Notes under the pieces: model-generated
Databases searched by the model: none
What the model was told of the DNA's origin: nothing
Seen by the model: the letters and a program-made list of their open reading frames with translations, nothing else
Part shown: piece by piece, positions 16,940 through 23,564 of the stretch
How the letters are laid out: every line of letters begins with the position of its first letter
Position numbering within the stretch: position 1 is the stretch's first letter
Translations under genes and position numbers: made by a program
Assembly (NCBI GenBank): GCA_039961715.1
Contig: JABRVW010000024.1
Coordinates: forward strand, 1 to 41,543
DNA length: 41,543 nucleotides
Reading direction: 5' to 3'
DNA from: JACQPU01 sp039961715
Lineage (GTDB): Bacteria > Bacteroidota > Ignavibacteria > UBA10030

Positions 16940-17752
16940 TCAGAAACTCTTGAGTGCTTCTTTTCTCATGCGATCCTTTTCTTCCGCGCTTGCCCCCCAC
17001 TGATAGCCGTACACCGCTCCTTCCCATTCGCCATACATCGGATTCGGCAGGACGAGATATCTCGTCCCAAATTCCGCCCTCAGCCGGTCCACTTCCTCCA
17101 TTCGTTTTTGGATCGATTTCTTCTCAAACACCGAGGCGTGATCATTCAGATTGTCGCCGATGAGGAGGACGATATCATGAGTCTTCCTGATTCGATCCCG
17201 CCTTGCCTTCTTGCTGGATTCAGTGGTCTTCAGGAGAATATGTACGCTGTCAGCCTGGGGAAATCCCCTGAGCTGCAGGTTGCGCGCGGTTCCCGCATAT
17301 TCCTCCGGCGCCTGCCGGTTCGTTACATAAAAAATGTCGTATCCCTTCGAAACAGCATAGTTCAGAAACTCCACGGAGCCGGGAAGCGCCTCCGCCTCGG
17401 CACGATTGACCCATTCAGTCCACGCAAAAGGGAAGGTCTTGTTTTCAAGAATCATTTTTGCAGAATGAGGGCTGTTATCCAGCACAGTCTCATCCACATC
17501 CACCACCACTGCGCGGCCGCGAGAGCTCTTTGGATTCTTTGCATCGTACTCATCGATCAGAAATCTTGCGAACTGAAACGTCTGGTGGCTGATCGCGCGC
17601 ATTTCGGCGGAAGTCTGGTACCAGAGGACGGACATGACTGCGTGTTCGTTCAGCGACGGAGGAGACGCGGGAGTTCCGGCGAGGCCGAGGACCAGGGCGG
17701 CGGCCGCGAGAAATCCGAGGCGTTGCAGGGCGGTTTTCATAGTGTCATTCAT
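16940..17752 (-). CDS. HAD acid phosphatase, lipoprotein e(P4)/class B-like family
   Basis: This 270-residue protein has an N-terminal signal sequence (hydrophobic core at about 11-26) and a HAD phosphatase domain. It has motif I DVDET (D85, D87), motif II TNRQ (144-147), a Lys-rich motif III region and motif IV GDNLND (199-204). Members dephosphorylate nucleotides such as NMN and 5'-nucleotides outside the cytoplasm. Unlike Haemophilus e(P4), no lipobox cysteine is present, so it is probably soluble in the periplasm. The start is uncertain: the ATG at 17752 overlaps the glycosyltransferase gene by eight bases; the alternative ATG at 17740 would give a more standard signal peptide. Neither has a clear ribosome binding site. 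Confidence 0.85.
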   Translation of the reverse strand: MNDTMKTALQRLGFLAAAALVLGLAGTPASPPSLNEHAVMSVLWYQTSAEMRAISHQTFQFARFLIDEYDAKNPKSSRGRAVVVDVDETVLDNSPHSAKMILENKTFPFAWTEWVNRAEAEALPGSVEFLNYAVSKGYDIFYVTNRQAPEEYAGTARNLQLRGFPQADSVHILLKTTESSKKARRDRIRKTHDIVLLIGDNLNDHASVFEKKSIQKRMEEVDRLRAEFGTRYLVLPNPMYGEWEGAVYGYQWGASAEEKDRMRKEALKSF

Positions 17753-19292
17753 AGTGTTTGGTGAGTGGCCAGAGTTCGGCGAGGGGTCTTCGAAATGTTC
17801 GTGCAACATAAATCGGAAGGTTGTTCTCGTACGGCATGCAGTATTGGCATCGCGACCGGGCGATTTCCTCGACTTCCTCAAAGCCTCTGAGATGATCCTC
17901 ACGATCCCCTCCAACGATGATCACAACCCTCGCCGAATCGCGTCCAGGACCCCACAGGTGATAAGTATTGTGTCCCGTCACGGCAGGGGGAAGCCCGACC
18001 TTCCTTCCAAAGAAATTGATTGACGCCGCTTCGCCATAGTTTTGCGCATAGATGATGCAATCTTTCTTGTCCTCTGCCGGAAGCGTCGCGTAAACCGAGG
18101 CAACAGCCTCCGTCAGCTCTTCCCATCCATGCATATCGGCAAAGAACTGGGGAAGTTCGCTCAGTTCCTTTGTTTCGGCTGTCGCGGGAGCAACGCCAAG
18201 CATGCGCGCATACGCGATGTACCGCTCCACCGACAGAACCGGGACGGCAAACGGGGCCAGGAGGATTCCGCTTACGGCAAGAGCGACCGCGAGCGCGGGC
18301 TTCCAGAGACGTGCCACATGCCGAAGAGCCGATTCTGCCCAGATCGCTCCTCCGGCAAACAACATCGGATAGGCTGGCGCGAGGTACTCGCCTTTGCTGT
18401 GCTGATTGATCAGGAGAACCGCAAGGGCCGTGGCATAGACAATCCCCAAGGCACGGTGGTTTCTCCCCCGTCCGAAGAGGAAATGCCAAAGCCCGCCCAG
18501 CCAAAGCGGAAAAGAAAGGGGGTTCTGGAGCAGTACCTGATCGGCAAGAAAGCGGATTGGAGTGAGAGAGGAATACTTTCCTGAGGTCGCGTTTCTGATG
18601 AATTCGGCGTGCGGAAAGTCATGTGCGATATTCCACAGGATGAACGGAGAGAAGATCAACAGTGCCAGACCAGCCGCGATCCAGGGCCATCGCGTTTTCA
18701 AGTGCGCTCGAAGCGGAGGAACGGCCATGCTCACCGCAATGCCGGAACAAAGCCAGAGAACACCCACCTTGTTCATGAGTCCGATTCCCAGCACGACTCC
18801 CAGCAAGATCCAGAATCGAGGCGCCGGCGATTTCACAATCTTGATGAGAAGGAGGGCCGAAGAGATCCAGACGAGAAATTCGAATGAATTCATGGAGTAT
18901 ATCGAATTCATCCCCAGGAGAATCGGGGCACAGAGAGTGGCAAGGGCGGCGAGAATCTGCGCGAACCGGCCGCCCCCCATTTCCCTTGCCGTCACGCCGG
19001 CCAGATACACCGTCAGGGCCCCTGCAAGAGCGGGGAGAAAACGAAGGGCCACGAGGGAATCACCGAGGATGGCTCGGTTGATCGCGAGGAGGGCGATGGA
19101 GAACGGTGGATGATCGACATAGCCCCAGTCGAGATGCTCGCTGCAGGCAAGGTAATAGAATTCATCCCTGAAGTAGCCGTACGCACCGAACGCCGCGACG
19201 GCAATATGGAAGGCGAACTTGAAAAAGCCGAGACTGAGGAGGGCATTGGGCCGCCAGGGGTCTGCGGAGGTTGGCTCAGCGGTCCGGTTCAT
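17745..19292 (-). CDS. GT39/ArnT-like membrane glycosyltransferase
   Basis: This is a 515-residue polytopic protein with about ten or more membrane helices in the first 350 residues. The first outer loop carries the acidic motif GYFRDEFYYLACSEHLDWGY followed by VDHPPF, the hallmark of lipid-phosphosugar-dependent GT39/GT83 enzymes (PMT, ArnT). The Asp-Glu pair is expected to be catalytic. Such enzymes transfer a sugar from a polyprenyl-phosphate donor to proteins, lipid A or other envelope acceptors on the periplasmic side. The soluble C-terminal domain (from about 390) is variable. Its ATG overlaps the SDR stop as ATGA. The acceptor is unknown. Confidence 0.85.
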   Translation of the reverse strand: MNRTAEPTSADPWRPNALLSLGFFKFAFHIAVAAFGAYGYFRDEFYYLACSEHLDWGYVDHPPFSIALLAINRAILGDSLVALRFLPALAGALTVYLAGVTAREMGGGRFAQILAALATLCAPILLGMNSIYSMNSFEFLVWISSALLLIKIVKSPAPRFWILLGVVLGIGLMNKVGVLWLCSGIAVSMAVPPLRAHLKTRWPWIAAGLALLIFSPFILWNIAHDFPHAEFIRNATSGKYSSLTPIRFLADQVLLQNPLSFPLWLGGLWHFLFGRGRNHRALGIVYATALAVLLINQHSKGEYLAPAYPMLFAGGAIWAESALRHVARLWKPALAVALAVSGILLAPFAVPVLSVERYIAYARMLGVAPATAETKELSELPQFFADMHGWEELTEAVASVYATLPAEDKKDCIIYAQNYGEAASINFFGRKVGLPPAVTGHNTYHLWGPGRDSARVVIIVGGDREDHLRGFEEVEEIARSRCQYCMPYENNLPIYVARTFRRPLAELWPLTKHYE

Positions 19293-20164
19293 GGCCGATG
19301 AATGACGCGGACTTGTGAATCATCCATTCGATTCTTTTGCGCTGACGCCACAACCCGCGCAACAAGTCCGGCAGGAAGGAGACGAACGGCGATGGTTCCC
19401 AGCTTGTTGAAAAACCCCGGAACGATGAGGGGGCTTCCGGCCGCAAGGCCTTCAAAGCCGGCACGCGCGACGACGCGAGAATCCATGTCGGCAATCCCGC
19501 CAAAGGCCGATTTGCTGATTCCTGCACGCGCGCGGAATCCCGTGGGGGTGGGACCCGGGCACAACACGCTCACCGTCACTCCACGTCCGCGCACTTCCTC
19601 GGCAAGCCCCAGGGAAAAGCTGATCAGATACGCCTTCGTGGCATAGTAGTTCGCCATGAATGGTCCCGGCTGAAAGCCGGCCGTGGATGCGACATTGAGA
19701 ATTTTTCCGGAACCCCTCAAAAGCATATCCGGCAGAAACAACTTTGCAAGATGCACCGGCGTCACAACGTTGAGCTGAAGCATGTCGAGCTCTTCCCCGT
19801 TGTCGGAGGTGCCGAACCTCCCCAGCAAGCCAAACCCCGCGTTGTTCACAAGCACGTCAATGTGAATGCCGGCGCGATCGAGCTCCTTTCGGATTTCGAT
19901 GGGGGAATCCGGCCTCGTCAGGTCTTTTTGAAGAACGCACGCAGAAACACCAAAGATCTGTTGAGCCTGATTTGCAAGGGCAAGGAGCTTGTCTTTGCTG
20001 CGGGCGACAAGCACGACGTTATAACCGTTCTCCGCGAAGATGCTGGCAAGATCGTAACCTATGCCGCTCGAGGCCCCCGTGATGAGAGCCGTCTTGTTTG
20101 GCTTCCATGGGGTAGCCTTCAATCGCTGCCGCGGTGTCCGGCCCGTGCGTTTCGGGGATTGCAT
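19289..20164 (-). CDS. Short-chain dehydrogenase/reductase (SDR)
   Basis: This is a 291-residue classical SDR. The NAD(P)-binding TGASSGIG lies at 29-36, an Arg (R55) follows strand two and suggests NADP preference, NNAG is at 107-110, and the catalytic Ser160, Tyr173 and Lys177 are in place. The late LCPGPTPTGF segment is also typical. The protein resembles the DltE/YqjQ-like 'short-chain dehydrogenase' group, whose substrates are mostly unknown. About 23 extra residues precede the Rossmann fold. The ATG at 20164 has no good ribosome binding site, and no later Met precedes the fold. It is the first gene of the leftward envelope operon. Confidence 0.88.
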   Translation of the reverse strand: MQSPKRTGRTPRQRLKATPWKPNKTALITGASSGIGYDLASIFAENGYNVVLVARSKDKLLALANQAQQIFGVSACVLQKDLTRPDSPIEIRKELDRAGIHIDVLVNNAGFGLLGRFGTSDNGEELDMLQLNVVTPVHLAKLFLPDMLLRGSGKILNVASTAGFQPGPFMANYYATKAYLISFSLGLAEEVRGRGVTVSVLCPGPTPTGFRARAGISKSAFGGIADMDSRVVARAGFEGLAAGSPLIVPGFFNKLGTIAVRLLPAGLVARVVASAQKNRMDDSQVRVIHRP

Positions 20165-20190
20165 TTTTTTCAGGGTTAAATCCGACCGCT

Positions 20191-20219
20191 AAGGTAGAAA
20201 ACGAGCGAAGGAAATGCAA
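20191..20219 (-). promoter_or_regulatory. Candidate promoter of the SDR-GT39-phosphatase-S66 operon
   Basis: On the minus strand TTGCAT (20219-20214) and TACCTT (20196-20191) are separated by 17 bases. The predicted start is about 20 bases before the SDR ATG at 20164. The layout is the same TTG-N17-TAnnTT seen before purN. It lies in the 116-base divergent gap shared with the rightward phosphoesterase gene. Confidence 0.45.
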
Positions 20220-20224
20220 CCGCC

Positions 20225-20254
20225 TTGAATCATCATCGGAATTCTTCGTATTTT
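20225..20254 (+). promoter_or_regulatory. Candidate promoter of the phosphoesterase-HAD pair
   Basis: TTGAAT (20225-20230) and TATTTT (20249-20254) are separated by 18 bases. The predicted start would leave a leader of about 20 bases. No Shine-Dalgarno sequence is seen before the ATG at 20281; the leader instead contains ACCTCCT, which resembles the anti-Shine-Dalgarno sequence itself. Confidence 0.35.
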
Positions 20255-20280
20255 GGACAAAGACCTCCTACAAAAATCCC

Positions 20281-20931
20281 ATGAAAATCCTGGCCCTCAC
20301 CGACATCCATGCGGCATACGACAATGTCGAACGCATTCTTGCCGCCGAGCGCGGGTGTCATGCGATTATCCTTGGCGGGGATTTGACGACGCACGGTACA
20401 GCCGAAGAGGCCGCGGAAGCGCTGAAGCGATTTTCAAGCATGGGAATTCCTCTCTACACCGTCGCCGGCAACATGGACCCGCGTTCCCTTGAAGATACGT
20501 TTTCCCGACACAGCACTTTGGTAAATGGCCGCGGCGTCTTATTGGACGACGTGGGAATCTTCGGCGTGTCAGGCTCGCCTCCAACACCGATGAATACTCC
20601 GTACGAAATTGCAGAAGAGGAGATTGCCCTGCGCGCTCACACCGGATGGAAGGATGTTCAAGCGGCCCGAATCAAGATCTTCGTCCCTCACGCTCCGCCT
20701 CGCGACACGACTGTCGATGCGATCCGCACGGGTCAACATGTTGGCAGTACCGCGGTCAGAAAATTCGTGGAGCAATGCCAGCCCCACGCCGTCGTGTGCG
20801 GACACATCCACGAAGCACGCGGCACCGACACGATCGGAACGACCATTGTCGTCAACTGCGGACCTGCGCTGAAAGGATTCTATGCGATTCTGACCGTCGG
20901 AAAGGGCGTGAGCGTGGAGCTTAAAGGATGA
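20281..20931 (+). CDS. Small metallophosphoesterase (YfcE-like)
   Basis: This is a 216-residue single-domain calcineurin-like phosphoesterase. Metal ligands are D8 and H10 (DIH), GGDLT (32-36), GNMD (63-66), H137 (VPHAPP) and GHIH (174-177), with the VNCGPALKG strand after them. The GNMD form, with Met-Asp in place of His-Asp, is a known variant of this subgroup. Such proteins hydrolyse phosphodiesters; the natural substrate is unknown. The frame is open upstream to 20134, but homology begins at the ATG at 20281. Its stop overlaps the next gene as ATGA. Its relative on the other side of the window (6946-8151) is membrane-anchored and only distantly similar. Confidence 0.88.
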   Translation: MKILALTDIHAAYDNVERILAAERGCHAIILGGDLTTHGTAEEAAEALKRFSSMGIPLYTVAGNMDPRSLEDTFSRHSTLVNGRGVLLDDVGIFGVSGSPPTPMNTPYEIAEEEIALRAHTGWKDVQAARIKIFVPHAPPRDTTVDAIRTGQHVGSTAVRKFVEQCQPHAVVCGHIHEARGTDTIGTTIVVNCGPALKGFYAILTVGKGVSVELKG

Positions 20932-21539
20932 ACAGAATCTCTCACGTTCTCTTCGACCTCGGAAATGTCCTGGTCACAATCCACCCCGACCGGTTTTCGG
21001 CGACGCTTGGGACGGATCACGCACCGGATGAATCGCGCCGCTCACGCGTCATCCATCTCATCCACCGCTACGAAAAAGGAGAGATCGGCTCTGACATCTT
21101 CTTCCGGAATCTGGGTGAAATATTCGAGGGAAGATATTCGCGGGCGAAACTCACTGAGGCGATGGAAAGCGTTATAGGGCAAGCGGTTACGGGAATGCCG
21201 GAGCTCCTTCGCCGCGTCTGTTTGTCCGTTCCCGTTGCTCTGGTGAGCAACACGAATGAGACGCACTTTGCCTACTGCCGCAGGGAGTTTGATTTTCTCT
21301 CCCTCATTCCGCGGTTCTTTCTTTCCTGGGAAATGAAAACGATGAAGCCGGCCCCCGAATACTACGCACGCGTTCTCGACACCGTTCGCTCTCCCGCACA
21401 CACCATAGTCTTCATCGACGATCTCCCGGAAAACGTGGAGGGAGCGCAGAATGCGGGGATGGTGGGGATTGTGTTTGAAGGGGCGGCAAGGCTGGCAAAC
21501 GCTTTGAGGGATTTAGGGGTAATCCACCCTGCCGGTTGA
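20928..21539 (+). CDS. HAD-superfamily hydrolase (YihX-like)
   Basis: This is a 203-residue HAD hydrolase with a small helical cap. Motif I is D10-LGNVLV, where the usual second Asp is replaced by Gly as in YihX-type sugar phosphatases. Motif II is the VSNTNE segment, and motif IV is VFIDDLPENVEGAQNAGM. YihX acts on alpha-glucose-1-phosphate; the substrate here is not known. It is coupled by ATGA to the phosphoesterase and is the last gene before the convergent TPM pair. Its stop codon lies inside a stem-loop. Confidence 0.85.
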   Translation: MNRISHVLFDLGNVLVTIHPDRFSATLGTDHAPDESRRSRVIHLIHRYEKGEIGSDIFFRNLGEIFEGRYSRAKLTEAMESVIGQAVTGMPELLRRVCLSVPVALVSNTNETHFAYCRREFDFLSLIPRFFLSWEMKTMKPAPEYYARVLDTVRSPAHTIVFIDDLPENVEGAQNAGMVGIVFEGAARLANALRDLGVIHPAG

Positions 21540-21555
21540 ACATTGAATGTTCGAC
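21535..21555. other. Stem-loop at the end of the HAD gene
   Basis: GTTGAACAT (21535-21543) and ATGTTCGAC (21547-21555) can pair over nine positions, one of them a G-T wobble, around a three-base loop. The HAD stop codon (21537-21539) is inside the left arm. No T-run follows on either strand, so it is not a standard intrinsic terminator. It lies in the 83-base convergent gap and may stabilise a transcript end or slow polymerase. Confidence 0.4.
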
Positions 21556-21622
21556 TCGCCCACCGTCATGACGTGCTTCTCCGCTCAGATGGGTAAACAG
21601 TGGATCGAGTTGATTTCACGCT

Positions 21623-22513
21623 CTACCAGCTCCCCGAGCTTCCTCCTCCCGAAAAGCTCCCGCCTCCGCCCGAAAATCCTCCCCCGCCCGAGAAGCCTCC
21701 AGATGACCAGCCTCCGCCCGATGTCCATCCGCCTCCCCTCCGGCTTGTCGCCATCGTTGCGGCCCAGCGTTTGACGGCGGGATTGCTGCCAAGGAGAACT
21801 TTCAGAATAGGAAAGCCAATCAGATATACGATGCCCGGGATAAGTGTTCCCAGAATCGCCCAGGGAAACGTAAACCAGAAGGGAATGAGGAACACGTAGA
21901 GAAACCATCCTACCCCTTTTGGTTGGACAAGCGCGATAAGCGTGAACGTTCCGACCACAAACCCAAAAATTCCCAGGGCCATGAATTTTTCAGGAAAGGA
22001 TTCAAAGCCGCTTTCCGGCGTTTCCTCGACTTCGTCGGCAATGTACGTTCCCTCGATGGTTCCCAGAATCGCGTTGACCCCCGCGTTGATCCCTCCGTCA
22101 AAGTCTCCGTTTTTGAATCGCGGCACGACCTCGTGGCGAATGATCTGGCTGCAACGCGCATCAGTCAGCACGCCCTCCAATCCATCGCCCACTTCGATTC
22201 TCAGCTTCCTGTCATCACGCACGATCAGAAACAGCACCCCATTGTCCTTGTCCCGCTGGCCCAGCTTCCACGCCTCCGCAACGCGGATGGAGAAATCCTC
22301 AATCACATTTCCTTCGAGGGTTGCCACAGTCAACACCACGACCTGATTCGAGGTCTGCTCTTCATGAGCCCGCAATCGTTCCTCAAGGTCACGGGCGACG
22401 CCGGAAGAGAGCATCCCGGCATAGTCGTTCACTCGTCCGGAGAGATAGGGAACATCCTGACCGCGGGCAACAGTTGACAGCACCATCATGCAAAAGAGGA
22501 GAAGTTTCATCAT
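21623..22513 (-). CDS. TPM-domain protein with Gly-rich tail (YgcG-like)
   Basis: This is a 296-residue protein: signal peptide (MMKLLLFCMMVLSTVARGQ), a TPM domain (about 20-165) with the VNDYAGMLS entry, QVVVLTV strand and WKLGQRDKDNGVLFLIVRDDRKLRIEVGDG core, then membrane helices (about 190-245). The tail of about 35 residues is made almost wholly of Gly, Ser and Trp. TPM proteins are extracytoplasmic and have been described as phosphatases or assembly factors; in most bacteria the role is unknown. Two adjacent ATGs are possible; the one at 22513 overlaps the upstream TPM stop as ATGA and follows AGAGGAAG. Stop is TAG at 21623-21625. Confidence 0.87.
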   Translation of the reverse strand: MMKLLLFCMMVLSTVARGQDVPYLSGRVNDYAGMLSSGVARDLEERLRAHEEQTSNQVVVLTVATLEGNVIEDFSIRVAEAWKLGQRDKDNGVLFLIVRDDRKLRIEVGDGLEGVLTDARCSQIIRHEVVPRFKNGDFDGGINAGVNAILGTIEGTYIADEVEETPESGFESFPEKFMALGIFGFVVGTFTLIALVQPKGVGWFLYVFLIPFWFTFPWAILGTLIPGIVYLIGFPILKVLLGSNPAVKRWAATMATSRRGGGWTSGGGWSSGGFSGGGGFSGGGGSFSGGGSSGSW

Positions 22514-23178
22514 GGCTTCCTCTTCTTCCTTCTTCCGATTCGTAACCTGTTCTCCAGCTCGTTGCGGTCTGCCCGGCGTCTGCGCACGCCCTTCCTCTGA
22601 AGGAGGACCCCGCACTTCTGGATGGCCTCGATCAGCCCATCGGCGGGTTTGCCGGTCCGGATCCCGCGTGTGATGGTTTCAACCACATCCTCCCATTCAG
22701 ATTGTTCCACCCGAGCACTGATCCCCGAGTCGCCCACAACGAGAACCTTGTGCTCAAGCAAGCTCAGGAAGAGAAGGATGCCTGTTCGGTCCCGTGTCTT
22801 GAACACCTCTTCCGAAATGAATGCCTGAGCAGCCCGCTGGGCAACGCGGAGTTCCAGAAGGTCGTTCCCCGCGAGCAATCGTTTCAGCGGGGCAACCTGG
22901 TGGGTAATAAACACCCCAAGGCCCAATGCACCGAGGGTGATGATGCCGATCTCGAGGGGACCGAGTCCGTGCCAGGTTTCCGTGAAAAGGTGGAGGAGGG
23001 CAATGGCAACAATGGCAATGGATGCAAACAGTGCCCCGCCTCTCCAGGCAGCAACATCGTAGCCGTCACTTCGCTCAACGAAATACGGTACGATTTCCCC
23101 CGATGTCCTTTTCTCTGCTTCCTTCACCGCCCGGGAGATTCTTTCGAGATCCTCAGAGCTGAAAAATCGTCGTGTCAT
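22510..23178 (-). CDS. TPM-domain membrane protein (short form)
   Basis: This is a 222-residue protein without a signal peptide. Residues 1-40 hold the start of a TPM domain (ERISRAVKEAEKRTSGEIVPYFVERSDGY). It is interrupted by two membrane helices (about 46-66 and 74-92), and the second half continues with the TPM-like GILLFLSLLEHKVLVVGDSGI segment and a basic C-terminus. This split layout is normal for the short TPM partner that usually sits beside a YgcG-like protein. The ATG follows AGGTGAGGG. It is coupled by ATGA to the long TPM gene. The usual third member, LemA, is not found next to them here. Confidence 0.85.
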   Translation of the reverse strand: MTRRFFSSEDLERISRAVKEAEKRTSGEIVPYFVERSDGYDVAAWRGGALFASIAIVAIALLHLFTETWHGLGPLEIGIITLGALGLGVFITHQVAPLKRLLAGNDLLELRVAQRAAQAFISEEVFKTRDRTGILLFLSLLEHKVLVVGDSGISARVEQSEWEDVVETITRGIRTGKPADGLIEAIQKCGVLLQRKGVRRRRADRNELENRLRIGRRKKRKP

Positions 23179-23270
23179 CCCTCACCTGATTCATTGATCG
23201 TCGGAAAGCGGTGTAAGAAAACCAGAAGATTCCCCAGAGTCAATTCACGGAGTCAGGGGGCTGTTGAGGA

Positions 23271-23294
23271 TAAAAAAGGAGGAACGCTTCCGCC
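23271..23294 (-). terminator. Possible intrinsic terminator or attenuator in the TPM leader
   Basis: Read on the minus strand, GGCGGAA and TTCCTCC can pair (one mismatch) around a GCG loop and are followed directly by six Ts. It points towards the TPM genes, 93 bases before their start. It could stop antisense transcription leaving the dcw side, or attenuate the TPM operon. The stem is short. Confidence 0.35.
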
Positions 23295-23387
23295 TTTGAG
23301 GAAAGAAGTACCAGGATTGGACTCTTGGAATTTGATGGATTTTGATTGGTTTTTTGTGGCGGTGGGGATTTTTTGACCCATTCGCAC

Positions 23388-23396
23388 TTATGCACA
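23388..23396 (+). promoter_or_regulatory. DnaA box (TTATGCACA)
   Basis: This is a perfect match to the TTATNCACA DnaA-box consensus. It lies 55 bases before the mraZ -35 element and 21 bases (start to start) before a second box in the same orientation, i.e. about two helical turns apart on the same face. Confidence 0.5.
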
Positions 23397-23408
23397 CGCT
23401 ATCGGGAT

Positions 23409-23417
23409 TTATCCACA
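23409..23417 (+). promoter_or_regulatory. DnaA box (TTATCCACA)
   Basis: This is the strongest-affinity form of the DnaA-box consensus in E. coli. It lies 33 bases before the mraZ -35 element, a location suited to transcriptional activation or repression of the dcw operon. It is in the same orientation as the box at 23388. Confidence 0.5.
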
Positions 23418-23450
23418 CCCGTAAACCCCTGTATTTATTGAACTTTTCGC

Positions 23451-23478
23451 TTGACTTTAAGTCGCTTTTCCGTAAATT
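23451..23478 (+). promoter_or_regulatory. Main dcw promoter (Pmra)
   Basis: TTGACT (23451-23456) and TAAATT (23473-23478) are separated by 16 bases. The predicted transcription start is near 23485, immediately before the GTGGG repeats, leaving a leader of about 80 bases. It should drive mraZ and most or all of the downstream cluster, since no terminator is visible within it. Confidence 0.65.
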
Positions 23479-23488
23479 GCAGTGCCAT

Positions 23489-23512
23489 GTGGGGAAAAGT
23501 GGGGAATGTGGG
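23489..23512 (+). promoter_or_regulatory. MraZ operator: three GTGGG direct repeats
   Basis: GTGGG occurs at 23489-23493, 23499-23503 and 23508-23512, with spacers of five and four bases. MraZ is known to bind arrays of TGGG-containing repeats about ten bases apart at the mraZ promoter of E. coli and mycoplasmas, and usually represses it. Here the repeats overlap the region just after the predicted start, a natural place for autorepression. Confidence 0.75.
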
Positions 23513-23564
23513 AGAGTTTGGCCAAGCCCGGTAAAATCAGGTACTTCGGAGGCTGTCGAAATCG

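Larger units (their letters stand above)
23179..23564. other. Divergent regulatory gap between the TPM pair and mraZ
   Basis: This 386-base stretch is the longest without a gene in the window. From left to right it holds the ribosome binding site of the short TPM gene, a hairpin with a T-run reading left, an unexplained T/G-rich segment (about 23330-23375), two DnaA boxes, an AT-rich segment (about 23430-23460), a sigma70-like promoter, three GTGGG repeats and the mraZ leader. No convincing small gene was found on either strand. Confidence 0.7.

Noticed and set aside
20195..20265. Short minus-strand frame after AGGAGGTC in the SDR/phosphoesterase gap
   Set aside because: It would be a TTG-started peptide of about 23 residues ending within the SDR promoter. 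It has no features beyond the chance ribosome binding site.
21600..21899. Proline-rich open frame (LPPPEKLPPPPENPPPPEK) on the plus strand
   Set aside because: It is the complement of the Gly/Ser-rich tail codons of the YgcG-like TPM protein, so the proline repeats are a by-product.
23179..23564. The mraZ upstream gap as a chromosomal origin
   Set aside because: Two DnaA boxes are present, but there is no larger box cluster, no clear unwinding element and no dnaA or dnaN nearby. A regulatory role is simpler.
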